Below are positions 1-10,388 of a stretch of DNA of 23,615 nt, in pieces. The stretch's first letter is position 1. Each line of letters starts with the position of its first letter. The stretch covers positions 1-23,615 of the forward strand of contig JANDJZ010000611.1 of the NCBI GenBank assembly GCA_027943245.1, given 5' to 3'. A program made the translations under genes and the position numbers. Source of the stretch: Acanthamoeba sp. SK_2022b (Eukaryota; Discosea; Longamoebia; Acanthamoebidae). Under the pieces are notes generated by a model. That model ran no database searches, was not told where the DNA came from, and saw only the letters and a program-made list of their open reading frames with translations.

Positions 1-4
1 TCTG

Positions 5-23
5 CTCTCTCTCTCTCTCTCTC

Positions 24-80
<57 letters not shown>
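5..80. repeat. (CT)n followed by (AC)n microsatellite
   Basis: A CT run of about 11 units is followed by about 26 AC units, with a second short AC run near 95-112. The same arrangement (CT tract, then AC tract) occurs at 22460-22508 inside an importin-alpha intron, so this is probably the intron part of the duplicated fragment described next rather than an independent microsatellite. Confidence 0.9.
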
Positions 81-82
<2 letters not shown>

Positions 83-111
83 ACGCACATCATGCACACA
101 CACACACACAC

Positions 112-189
112 CAGCGCCCATTCGCTGGTCTCCCTTTTGGCGTGTGCGACGCGCGCCAGGACATGGAAGTGGTGATCGACTTTCTCGAG
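112..189 (+). pseudogene. Importin-alpha exon fragment (truncated duplicate)
   Basis: Bases 112-189 closely match 22532-22632, the 3' end of an importin-alpha intron and the start of its tenth coding exon. The acceptor (ending gcgcgccag) and the codons for DMEVV...IDFLE are recognisable. Relative to the intact copy, nine bases of exon (coding V-M-A) are missing. The match stops abruptly at CTCGAG (184-189), and what follows is unrelated to the rest of importin. It therefore cannot encode a working ARM repeat. It may be the broken 3' end of a second importin gene lying to the left of the window, or a small dispersed duplicate. Confidence 0.7.
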
Positions 190-537
190 TTCCCAGGTTG
201 GCAGACCCCCATCCACCCGCCCCAACGAGACGCACTTCCTGACAATAGCAGAACCGCCAGTTGCAATGGATCTGTCCAGCTCCTCATTCATTCGCAGCAA
301 GGATTAATGGTTATCCGATTATCAACGAGGAAAGTTTCCGACCGTCCTCATCGTCCTCGTCTTCTCGTTGTCCTCTCGCCGCCCCACCCGGGTGCTCCTC
401 ATCAAGCCGCCAGTGACCGAATTTTTAAGAGGTTTTATTGTTTGGCAAGATTTGATGGAGCGGCGGCCAGTCACGCAATAAGACCATATCCGCGGTGGTG
501 GTGGAGGGCTGTGGCTGTGGCTGGCAGAACGAGCCAC
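190..537. other. Gene-free stretch: 3' flank of the lectin gene
   Basis: No convincing coding exon is seen. Reading frames here have no family resemblance. The stretch includes the probable 3' untranslated region of the minus-strand lectin gene and an 18-bp sequence (404-421) repeated exactly at 608-625 inside that gene's last domain. Confidence 0.5.
434..439 (-). terminator. Polyadenylation signal AATAAA for the lectin gene
   Basis: AATAAA reads on the minus strand about 100 nt downstream of the lectin gene stop codon (538-540). Spacing and orientation suit 3' end formation. This is inferred from the motif only. Confidence 0.5.
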
Positions 538-3500
538 CTAGTCGGAAGGCTCGGCAATCATACATAAGCCGTATTTGCCGTGGCTACAGAGAACGTCGTT
601 GAAGTAAAAGCCGCCAGTGACCGAAAGCTCTGCACAAGTTTCGCATTTGCCCATGTAGCAATTGCCGTAGTTGTTTGGTTCACCGGGATTCCAATAGTCG
701 GCGGACTGCACCAGGGCGGTACTGTCGTCGCTGTCCAGCCAAACCCAGTCCGCACGGTTGGAAGAACCATATGGTGCTGTAACTGGGTTGGACACCAGCC
801 CCAACCAACACGATAAAGCACCTTCGTTGAGCGCACCGCCTGTGTAGCAGAGCTGACCGCCCAACGTGAACTCGCCCAAGGTCTGGAACGTTGCTGGGCG
901 GGCGCCAGGCAGCAGATTCTGACAGGCTTGCACGTAGACAGACTGGGTGGTAATCTGAGGCATGAAGGTATAGCAGTTCCGTGGCCTGGTACTGTTGGTG
1001 GGGTCATAAGGACCCACCTCCCACCCGGAAGGGCAATTGTTGGTCACTTCTTCAACATGGCTGTCCGCAGCAACCATACAAATGCCAGGGCTCGCGCTGG
1101 TACAGTCAGCCACGTTGAGTTGACCGCCCAGCTGTACGCAGGTGCCTTGGTCGCTGGGTTGCCCCACTTGCCAAATAGTGCTTGCTGAGGTCGAATGGAC
1201 CAGGTCAGCGTTATCGCTGCTGTCTATCCACGAGAATGACGCGCGGTTGGTGGAGGCATCTTGGCTCTCGAGACCGATCCAACACCTCCCGCTCGAAGCA
1301 CGGGAGCACAAATCCTGAAGCAACCCAAACTCGGCCATATTCTGGAACGTTGCTGGGCGAGCGCCCGGCCTCATTGACGAACAAAGTTGCTTGTAGTTGG
1401 GCTGGTTGTTCGATGCTGGCATGAGCTTGTAACAGTTGGGCGGTCTGGCGGCGTCATAAGGACCCATTATCCACCCAGGCGGGCAATCGTGAGCGCTGGC
1501 GTCGATCATGCACAAGCCATCCCTGGTCGTGTTGCAGCCGTCATCATCAAGCATAGCAGCGTATACGTCGGATGCGTTAACACCGGATATCCTCTTCAGG
1601 TAAGCACAATTGTTTCCTGACGCGTTGTTTGGCTGGTTGGTGTCCCAGAGATAATCAAAGGCCCACTGAGAGGTGATGAGGTCAGCCGATGACTCGTTGG
1701 TGGTCGTGGCCCCTGCCCAGGTCCAGCTCGCTGTGGTGGAGGATCTTTCCAGGCCAGTCCAGCAACCTGGGTCTGTCTCACCGTTGGACGATGAAGAATC
1801 GCCCTGTGCGCACTGTTGCCTTGCAGCCGTGGCCTGGCCCTCGGTGGTGAAAGCGGCAAGGCGTGAATTGGGAATCTTGCTTGGGCACAAGCTCTGCCAA
1901 TCTGCCTGTGAGTGCTGCTCAGGAATGCGCTTGTAGCACTTGGGAGTGACGCCAGGCTCGATAGGGCTCATACGCCAGGACTTGTCCGGACAAGACATGG
2001 CCAAACGAGTCGGATAATCGGTCAATGTTATCGAGCACAGAGCATTTACAGAGTACTCGAAAGTGGCCGAGTCCACGAGGCCCCAATTCAGAGTGTCGCC
2101 GCTTTGTGTGTATCTTGCTGCCCGCCACAACGACGAGTTTCCAGGCTGGCGCGAAACAAAGCTTGGGTTGCCAGACAACCAGAAAGAAGAATTGGTCACG
2201 TAGTCGTTGGTCTCTCCATTCAGATACTCCCAACCGTCGGTGCTGTCCGACTGGTTGGCGCGGGTGACAAGACCAGTCCAGCAGGCCTGAGTGGTAAACA
2301 TAGGAACGTAAGGATTATCGCGACACAGCTGTGTGCCCACTTCCCATTCCTCGTCCGAGTGGAAGGTGGCCAGCGAAGCGCCATAATCCAATTTCGCGCA
2401 CATGCAGTGGGCATCATCCCAAGTGCTCAACTCGGGGCTCATGGCGAAGCAGCGCGTTCCGCTGGCACCCACCACGCTTGTCCAACCAAACGGGCAACTG
2501 GCTGATGCATCCCACGTGTTGGTGGCCAGGACAGGGTAGGGAAGATTGAGTGGCCACTCGTTCATGGGGGCAAACTCCTCCTTGGTTCTTTGGTCCATGA
2601 GCTCATCACTAAAGGTAGGAGGCGAAATGATCCTTCCCACCTCGCAGACCATCTTCTCTTGGTTATCTGGAGTGAGCATAATTCTCCTATCGGAACACAG
2701 TTGCTCAACGTAGGCCTCCGGTTCCCAGTAGGAGTTGAACCTGGACAAACCTCTCTTCCAGTTCAGATGGAGATCCACACACTCCTTGCGTCCATTGCGG
2801 AGGAGGTACACCCGTGCTGCGGTGTCGTCACTTATCAGATCGCCACAGAGTGCCTGCAAATCGATGGAGCAGAAGTGGGCTGCCTCGACAAAATACTGCA
2901 GTGGCACAAGGCTGTCCTGGATCAAGGACCCGTTGCCTGCATCGTACTCGCAACAGCTGGTCATTGCAGCCCAAGATGCGTTGACTTGGACGTTATCTGA
3001 CTGGCACAGGCTCGGGTTGGTAGCGCACACACCGCAGGCATCAGTAAAGGATACGAGGTTGGTCCACGCCAAGCCAGAAATGGTGGCCAGGCACCACGCC
3101 GCTTCCTTGGGAGTGGAGGCAACTGCAGCAGCAGCATGGCAGTTCAGTTCATAGCACCCGTTTGGCAAGTGAAGCCTTTCAAGCACCTACCTTCGAGCGT
3201 CCATTGAGGTCCACTTACCGGATTAAGAGTCCACTCTGCACTGAGGGAGGCAGACTGGCTGGCTGCGTTTGTAATTGTCACCTGCGTAAGCCATTCATTG
3301 TCGCGCAATTAGCCAGAGAGTCCAGAGCTCTGGCCTCAACAATTTTTTCACACGTACACTGCCGTAGGCATCAGGCACGGAGAAAAGCCAGCTCGTCTGT
3401 GGAGAAGCAGTAGAGGTTCGGAACTCGACTCCCCTGTCGTTGGTGGCCAGGTAAAAAGTGTATCCACTACAGGTGGCCGAGATGAGGAAAGTAGAAGAAG

Positions 3501-4666
3501 TGTCGTAGTTGGCGCTGATTGTGAGAGGCGAGACGTTCTGCAGATCAGCCATCGTCAGGACTCTGCCGAGTTACTCTTAGTTAGAGCGTATGTTTGTGGG
3601 TGTGCATGCGGGTGCGGAAGCGGTGGAGCACCGTTTCTTGGTTGGCGTAGGAGGAGTCCCGTTGTCGGAACAAAGAGCAAAGTAATATTCGCGCTTTCCG
3701 TTGGGGGTTGTGCTGCTAAGGTACACATCCGTGCCGAAGGCCGTTACGGAGCCAGCGTCGTTAGTAAGGCCAGGCAGTTGAGTTCGCATGGTCGCCAGAG
3801 GGAAACCGTAGTCATCCAGCACCACAACCGGAGAGTCAGGCGCAGCTAAATGGGGAAGTGGTGGGTGAGTTCTGTCCCAGCTTACAGTACTGCAACAACG
3901 ACAGAGAGATACGTACACATAGCAGCCCAAGTGCGAGTATTGACTTGGGTGAACGTTATGTTCCCAGACGAGGTTTCGGCCAAATAGTAACGCAAGGGCA
4001 ACCTCTCATGCAGACTAGCTGCGACCGATGGGAAGTAGTTGAAATTAACGGAATCCAACAGGGCGTCGACCTCGAAAGAGAACTGTGAAGGCAAAAGATG
4101 AGAGCTGTTACATCCAACAGTGGAGCTGTTCGTATGTGTGCACGTGCCTCGTCATTAGGAGCGGGCGAGAAATACCACCACTCATCGTAGACATTGTTCT
4201 TACCATTGAACCTCAACGTGGTTGCCCCAGTCAAGACAACGCGTGGCGCACCATATATGTCACGCGGATCACCGTTGTCGTCGAATGGCCAGATGGCCTT
4301 TACATATCTGCCATCCTTCAGGCCAATGGTCACCCATGTGGACAACTCCTCCGTCGAGCTGTTCGCGTCGGTCTCGATGTGCACAACCCACGGCAAGTCT
4401 TGAGTGTATGCCTGGGGATCTTCTGGATCACTAAAGAACGATTAGGCGGCTATTATGAGACAGAGCGCAAGCAAGCACGGTATGCCGTACTGCTGAGTGA
4501 TCTTCAGTCCAGAAGCGTCATAGTCCAGGAAATTCTGGTAACCATTGGCGTCTGTGAAATACAAGTAAACCGTGTAATCGGCGTTGGGCTCGAGATGCAA
4601 CTGGTCGCAGTGGACTACGCTGCCCCAGTTGATGAGCAGAGCCAGGCAGAATAAGTACAACGCCAT
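538..4666 (-). CDS. Secreted protein with four C-type lectin domains
   Basis: Minus-strand model of seven exons: 4666-4491, 4430-4204, 4147-3917, 3845-3632, 3562-3358, 3281-3219, 3186-538. Introns are 60, 56, 71, 69, 76 and 32 nt, all GT-AG, and phase holds throughout, giving 1254 residues. The start was chosen because a clear signal peptide (about residues 1-20, ending VVHC) begins there. Residues ~20-550 form a module of unknown function shared with the gene at 15967, including an LCGDLI segment and a WEPE motif. Four tandem C-type lectin domains follow, at about 603-765, 771-935, 940-1085 and 1090-1254, each opening with a CP-x(2,3)-W type motif. The fourth has EPN plus FND, the classical calcium and mannose-type signature; the second has QPN, the third QPS, and the first neither. 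There is no membrane segment after the signal, so the product is probably secreted and may bind sugars, for example in prey or bacterial recognition (inference). The 32-nt last intron is the weakest junction. Confidence 0.85.
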
Positions 4667-4824
4667 CGTTGTGATAAGCCAACGCCAGTACGCACACGGT
4701 AAACAGTACGGTGCGGGAGATATCTCCCTGGACACCAGGTCGAATGGCTGCGAATTTTCAGGGGTATTTGGGAAAGTATATTACGCGGGCGTGCTTCCGG
4801 TACCTAACCTCATTCACAACTGCC
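4667..4824. promoter_or_regulatory. Shared divergent promoter region
   Basis: Only 158 bp separates the start codons of the minus-strand lectin gene and the plus-strand heptad-repeat gene, so both promoters must lie here or overlap the 5' ends. An AT-rich TATATTA-like stretch is visible near 4778-4784. No specific factor site can be named. Confidence 0.5.
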
Positions 4825-6162
4825 ATGGCCAGGTCCTGGGCACTATTATTGATCGCATTGGCCAGCATCATTTGTCTGGCCTCTGCCACACCGCCCCACT
4901 TGGGCTGCGAGGCCTTCTGGAATGCCGCAGCAACTGCCTCCAGGTCTATGAGAGGTGGAAATCCTGCTCAACTGATCTCTTACTTCTGTGGACGTTGCTG
5001 CTTTGATCTGGGTGACCGCGACCTTGGCTATAAGCAGCACCCCTTGCGCCGTACGAACCCTGGCCGATGGGTTCCTGATGATAGCTTCGTGCTGTCAACT
5101 GCCATGGCCAACCAAGAGCTTCGCCACAGCTGGAGTACTCGCTCCAAGAGAGCCCTTGAGCTCTTTGGTCTTGGCTGGTTGTCATCGTCCAAGATCACGG
5201 AATGCCAATTGCTGTCCACCTACAATGGCCGTGATGTCAAGTTCCTTACTGGCGACGTTCTGCCTGGCGATGATTCAGATTTCACCAATGATGCCGTCGG
5301 CACCGATTCTGACAGTGGTGGCACTGACTCGGACACTGGTGGCACTGACTCGGACACTGGTGGCACTGACTCGGACACTGGTGGCACCGACTCGGACACT
5401 GGTGGCACCGACTCGGACACTGGTGGCACCGACTCGGACACCGGCGGCACTGACTCGGACACTGGTGGCACCGACTCGGATGCCGGAGGAACTGATGCTG
5501 ATGCTGGAGGCACCGACTCTGACTCTGGCGGCACCGACTCTGACACTGGTGGCACTGACTCGGACACTGGTGGCACTGACTCGGACACTGGTGGCACTGA
5601 CTCGGACACCGGCGGCACTGACTCGGACACCGGCGGCACTGACTCAGACTCGGGTGGCATCAATTCTAACAGTCGTCTTCCTGGTTGCTCTTGCGGCTGG
5701 TCATCGGTTAGCAGTGCTAGCCCATGTCAGTTTACCTGCAGTTGCGGCCACAACTCTCAGGTGGATACACAAGTGGTTCCTGACTCGGATGACCTGACTG
5801 CCATGAAGAGAATGCCAACCAGCTGCCGTTGGTTCTTCACCAACATGGAGCCGACGAATGAGCTCTTCACCAAAGTGCTTGCACTCTACACTGTGGGAGA
5901 GAGCTATGATTATGTGTCTCCTGTTGGCGCTTGCAGCGATGCAAACGCCCCAGAAAATGAGCTCCCCTCTCTGAGCTCTTATTCATCTTCAAAGAAACAG
6001 ACACTGGTGTCAGCTGCGACGAACACACTGCACAAGTGCATGGACAACAGGTTGGGATGTGGTTGCTGCATGACAGGCACTGCCAGGTGGTTCCAGTCCT
6101 GGGAGTTCTTGGCTGGTGCTGGCCACGATGTCGACGCCAGTGGTTCTGTATTTGCTGACTGA
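4825..6162 (+). CDS. Secreted GTDSD heptad-repeat protein
   Basis: Single-exon frame of 445 residues. The frame is open further upstream (to 4711), but the ATG at 4825 is preferred because it starts a good signal peptide (MARSWALLLIALASIICLASA). The mature N-terminal part (residues ~23-158) is rich in Cys (CGRCC motif) and has no family I recognise. Residues 159-277 are 17 tandem heptads of G-T-D-S-D-(T/S/A)-G, then a degenerate eighteenth unit (GINSNSR). The C-terminal 160 residues carry more Cys pairs (CSCGW, CSCG, GCGCC). The acidic, regularly spaced Asp residues suggest calcium binding or an extended extracellular linker; this is inference. No membrane anchor is seen. The gene is divergent from the lectin gene and converges on the papain-like gene. 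Confidence 0.75.
   Translation: MARSWALLLIALASIICLASATPPHLGCEAFWNAAATASRSMRGGNPAQLISYFCGRCCFDLGDRDLGYKQHPLRRTNPGRWVPDDSFVLSTAMANQELRHSWSTRSKRALELFGLGWLSSSKITECQLLSTYNGRDVKFLTGDVLPGDDSDFTNDAVGTDSDSGGTDSDTGGTDSDTGGTDSDTGGTDSDTGGTDSDTGGTDSDTGGTDSDTGGTDSDAGGTDADAGGTDSDSGGTDSDTGGTDSDTGGTDSDTGGTDSDTGGTDSDTGGTDSDSGGINSNSRLPGCSCGWSSVSSASPCQFTCSCGHNSQVDTQVVPDSDDLTAMKRMPTSCRWFFTNMEPTNELFTKVLALYTVGESYDYVSPVGACSDANAPENELPSLSSYSSSKKQTLVSAATNTLHKCMDNRLGCGCCMTGTARWFQSWEFLAGAGHDVDASGSVFAD
5299..5655 (+). repeat. 21-bp tandem repeat, 17 units, coding
   Basis: Seventeen 21-bp units encode the GTDSDTG heptads. Most units are near identical (ggcactgactcggacactgg type). Units at 5467, 5488 and 5509 diverge (Ala in place of Ser or Thr; GAT-GCC and GAT-GCT codons) and split the array into two homogeneous blocks. 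The length is in frame, so copy-number changes would not break the gene. Confidence 0.95.
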
Positions 6163-6585
6163 AACTATAAACAATGACAATACACCTGTTAAAACATTGT
6201 TAATATGTTGATTAGACATTTCTATTTATGAGCATCTCGCACCTTGATGCGATCCGCTGCATTCCGTCTCACATGCAAGCCCAGAAAACGGATGGTGGTG
6301 ACAAGACGTAGGTTATGAATGAGCATACATGTTTGAAACGCCTTTGTTTATGGTGCATTGTACAACATTAAAAACTGGCCCAACATTAACAAAGCATATT
6401 CAGTCGTGTTACCGTTGCCCTGGTGCCCCAGGTAGCTCGGACATTCAAGACGTTTCATGAAAACGTGAAAGCACTACCTACAAGGCATACGTAGCTACAC
6501 AGGATGATCTGGAGCAAAAGGTCTTGAAGAGTTTTTATCTATGCAGTTTTATTATCTAAGACCATACATCATTAGCGTGGTTTGC
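6163..6585. other. Convergent 3' intergenic region
   Basis: This AT-rich stretch lies between two stop codons that face each other (the heptad-repeat gene and the papain-like gene). It holds a minus-strand AATAAA at 6553-6548 and A/T-rich 3'-UTR-like sequence, and I see no coding exon. Confidence 0.6.
6548..6553 (-). terminator. Polyadenylation signal for the papain-like gene
   Basis: AATAAA on the minus strand, about 33 nt past the stop codon at 6586-6588. Motif and spacing only. Confidence 0.6.
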
Positions 6586-8097
6586 CTATACACAACCTGT
6601 ACGCTGGGGATACTCTTTCTCGGCAGGTTGGTTAAGAGGGTAATAGATCACTATCTCTGTTCCAATTCCACATTCCCCACGGCTAGGATCATCTGGGGTC
6701 GGGACATGGGCGTTACTAGCGTCTCGCAACAAGTTCATGTACCCGCCTTGACCCCAGGAGGTTCCCCAGTGATTGCGAATTATCCAGTGATCCGTTGCCC
6801 AGCCGGTGATGACCACAGCATGGTTAACTTCCGTATTAGCACAGCCATAGAAGATGCCACTGGAGTAAAGTTGGAAGGAACGGTCGCTAGCGACGATGGT
6901 AGTTGTAACCGGTCCTGTTCCGTAGCCTCTACTAAAGCTCCTACCCCAATTAACGTAGTAGTTCATTTGCATGAAAATGTCGACCTCGCTGGCCGCACCA
7001 AGACCAGGAACCATCTCGTAGGTGATACTCTGTCGCCGGAGTGCGCTATACCGGCGACGCGATGGACCGGCCTCTCTAGGCCCCCAACTGAAATATCTGC
7101 TTCTCGTCTGCTGCGCTTGGCAGGTGGGATTGGCAACGAGCGCCCGGCCAGAACGCTCCGTATTGGCCAGAACCGAATCAGCATAGCGCGAGATTGGAGC
7201 CAAGCCCATTGTGAGGGTCGACCCTTCAACGTCAGGCGCATGCGTGATACCGTTGATGTATCCAAAGGCCAGGGCGAGAGATCCGCGTCCGGCAGATCTG
7301 TCATAGAGGGCACAATCCGCTAGAAAGATACCGATAGAGGCTTAGCTGTTCATCTATGAAAGGTCGTGAATAAAAAACAACACTTCAACCGTACCTAACT
7401 GCTGCGCAGAAGCAATAAGGTCGTTGCGGCTCCTGGCTTTTCTTCGAGGTTTGTCGTCGATGCCCCAGTAGTACTGGGTTGTCAGGGAAAGTTGGTCTGC
7501 CGCGGCCAAGGCCCAGCTGAACCCATTGGGGACGCCCCCGTCGACTGGCCTGATGAGCCGACGCAAGCGCGGCACGTCCATGTAGTTGTAAGCGGACAGA
7601 GTGTCATTAAAGGAGTCAGGCACCGAGAAAAGAGGAGCTGTGGCTCCCACCCCTTGGTCGTAAAGTGGTGAACTAGCGTCATTGGAGAGATAGAGGCTGT
7701 TCACGGAGAAGACATAGTCATCGTAGGTCATCCAAGCGAGCGACCCATTAGCGCTAAGCTGGTACGTGATGTCGCTTCTGTTGTTTTGCTGCTCAACCCA
7801 AGTTTGCGTTTCGCGGTACTGAAACCAGTTATCCAGGAAAGTAGCCAGGGTGTTGGTGTACGGTTGCCACCCATTGGAGGCACGCAGGTCGACCGACTCC
7901 TTCTCCAAAAGTGCGGTCCACGAGCTGAAAACATTACTTGGCCTGGCCTCGGCCGCCTGTGAGATAGCCAGCGATCGAAAGCGATTGGTCCAGCGTCCGG
8001 GTTGAGCAAGGGAATAGGAATTGCATTCACCCGCATGCCAGGACAAGAGAAGAGCAGCTGCGATGAGGCTGTACAGCACGTACGAACGCCACTCCAT
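6586..8097 (-). CDS. Papain-family pseudoprotease (catalytic Cys replaced by Ser)
   Basis: Two minus-strand exons, 8097-7395 and 7319-6586, are joined by a 75-nt GT-AG intron in phase 1, giving 478 residues. It has a signal peptide (residues ~1-25) and a prodomain that loosely resembles the I29 inhibitor (about 56-135). The C1 peptidase domain follows: the AQQLADC segment after the intron, EVNHAV with His401, and IIRNHWGTSW with Asn417 fit the family well. At the active-site helix the protein reads PVDGGVPNGFSW where papains have Q-G-x-C-G-S-C-W. The nucleophile is Ser194 (codon AGC), the oxyanion Gln is Gly188, and the paired Cys is Asn191. It should therefore be inactive as a cysteine protease. 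A serine-nucleophile variant like the Plasmodium SERA proteins is possible but less likely without the Gln. The reading frame is intact, arguing for a kept non-catalytic role. The paralogue at 17359 is intact. Confidence 0.87.
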
Positions 8098-8299
8098 TTG
8101 GGCTTGCTTGTGTTTCTCTTCTCGTTCTGGATGACGGAGTTATCAATCTCAGAAGAAGATGTTGGCGAAGGTAATAGCTCGGATTACCGTGAAGTTTCAT
8201 TAAAACTTGCAGAGACAGAGCTTTCGCGGCTCCGTGTCTTTTCGCGTTACAGGGAGCTGGAGGCCTCTAAGTAAAGGTCACAAAGGACGACAGGCCAAA
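8098..8299. promoter_or_regulatory. Shared divergent promoter region
   Basis: About 200 bp separates the start codons of the papain-like gene (minus) and the giant receptor gene (plus). Both promoters must be here. No defined element is recognised. Confidence 0.45.
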
Positions 8300-10304
8300 A
8301 TGTGGTCCTCGGCCTTTATCCTCTGTGGGATCCTTTACTTCTCCATATGTCCTGCCGTTTATGCTATCAACCTCGTTAATTCGTCGCAAGTGGTACGCGC
8401 ATTGATCACCCCCGCCCTCAAAAGTTACTGTTTTAAAGCCGCTTCAAAAAACAAATTTTTAATTGTTACAAATTCTACAATTATAGTTCGTGGACGGCAC
8501 CTTATTCAACCGAAAGATGGAGATCGCCTCCTTCGAGAATGAGTATGATGAACCAATCCGAATGTTGCGGTTGGATGTTCCATGCCAATACAGCAACTGT
8601 TCGGACTTGGTTGTCCACCAAACACAGTGTTACTGCAATTATGCTTCGCAAAACAATTGTGGCAGCTGCGTGGCTTGGGGAGGTTCCTTCAACTGCACCC
8701 CCGCCGCTCTCTACCTCTGCTCATGGCCCTGGGTTTGGACTGAACTGCCGGTGACGTTTGGCAATTCGGCGCTGGCATACGTGGACACGCCTGACTTCTT
8801 GTTCGACTACTACCGATATCGTTTCTACCTCGACCCTAGCTTGTTCTCACCCTGTTCCTACATCACCGGTAAGGTGGTGGCAGCCAACGGTGTTGGTCGT
8901 ATCGTCTTCACTGCGGTCGACGACTTCAGCCCCAACAACGTCACAGGCGCCTTGCAGTGGTCGGCCTCTGGAGCGCCCATTGGAATTTGCCCAAAGGACT
9001 GGAGTGTTACGCAAGTGACCCAGAGAAACGGAGCATTGGCAGGCACATGGTATGCTTTTTCAGGCCCTTTGGACATTTTTGTAACCGCCAGGCTGTCTGT
9101 CGTTGTCAAAGGTTCAAGCTGTTTTCATTTTTTTTTTGAGCGTGCCTCACTCTGACCGTCGTGGCCAGACCTTCCCAAGAACAACTCGAGATCGACTGTG
9201 GCAGACAGTTGCAATTTTGGCAATCCTCGAGCGGCGTGCATGAAAGATGGAGATTACATCAGCTCCCCCTCGCCTGGCACCCCCTACAACGTAACAATCG
9301 TAGCAGGAACAAGGTTGTATCACAAGACCTTACTCAGTGGAGATTGCCCACAGTGGCTTGGTATCTGGTATGAAGGAGGCAACAACAATCGCCCGTTTTT
9401 GTGGGTGTGGCCAAACGATACCTACAACATAACAGCCACAGGGGACACTTTGCCAGGGTTGCCAATGTACAGTTGGTATGCCGACCAACAGTCATTGGCC
9501 TTCTCTTATTGCCCACCCAGTGGAACAAACACCACCGTGCACTGGGCCCTCACCAATGATCAGCGATCGTGGACAGTTGGCAGTCCAGATGCTGCCATCT
9601 ATTGGGGTATCACCATGGATAAAGGTAAAACATCAAATCTTTGATCCTGGACAACCAAAGGAGCTTCGCTGATTGTGACAAGTCCACCAGCCAAGTTTGC
9701 TTTGCACAGCTATGATGATTTCTTCCCCTGGTCTGGGTTCAACAATCCTTGGCTGACTTCTGCCAGCCTTGTGTGTACCAATGCACAGCTGACGTGGAGG
9801 TTGGGTCAACCTCTGCAAAGAGGAAACTACGGGTCACTCAACTTTGTTGTCCGTTTGCCAATGGCAGAGCCCAATCTGATGTGGCCATATGCACCGTTCC
9901 TGACGGACGTTGTGTACTTGACTGTGCCAAGAACATCTGGCATTAATCCCTACTATTCTCCAGTCTCTGATAACCTGTTCAATCTCGCTAGGTACTTGTA
10001 GCACAAACCTGCACATCAGGTGGCAGTGTTTTCATCTCGTCCTCCCTCCTGCTTTACAGCATGCCGAAGGACAAACAATCAGCTGTTAGCTACCAGCACA
10101 ACAAAACGGCTCTCGTGGTTTACCTCAGCATGCAAACTTCTCGAGGTGTTCAAGTGATATTTAACACCAAACAAGATTTGACCAACTGCACAGTTGTTCC
10201 AGCTCCCCACATAGTCGACCTGCAGGGAAAGGTGAGTTAGAGCATCAGTGCAGAGTTACTTTCCAGCACCACTAATGGGAACTGCGCACGCTCCCTCTCT
10301 GACA

Positions 10305-10388
<84 letters not shown>

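Noticed and set aside
404..625. 18-bp exact repeat (404-421 and 608-625), considered as a trace of a duplicated lectin domain
   Set aside because: The match does not extend on either side, so it is too short to support a duplication.
1912..2505. Plus-strand 197-codon frame
   Set aside because: It is antisense to the first and second lectin domains, whose Cys and Trp spacing is clearly the real signal.
4085..4654. Plus-strand 189-codon frame
   Set aside because: It is antisense to exons 1-3 of the lectin gene, including its signal peptide.
5299..5655. Possible CRISPR-like array
   Set aside because: The units are contiguous with no spacers and encode a regular heptad in a long open frame.
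5220..5663. Minus-strand 147-codon frame rich in PPVSESV heptads
   Set aside because: It is the antisense translation of the 21-bp coding repeat. A repeat unit divisible by three stays open in other frames by default. The plus frame has the signal peptide and Cys-rich flanks.
4988..5797. Plus-strand 269-codon frame with LVALTRT repeats
   Set aside because: It is the shifted frame of the same repeat array, with no signal peptide and no sensible flanking sequence.
6541..7323. Plus-strand 260-codon frame
   Set aside because: It is antisense to the second exon of the papain-like gene, which carries the conserved His and Asn motifs.
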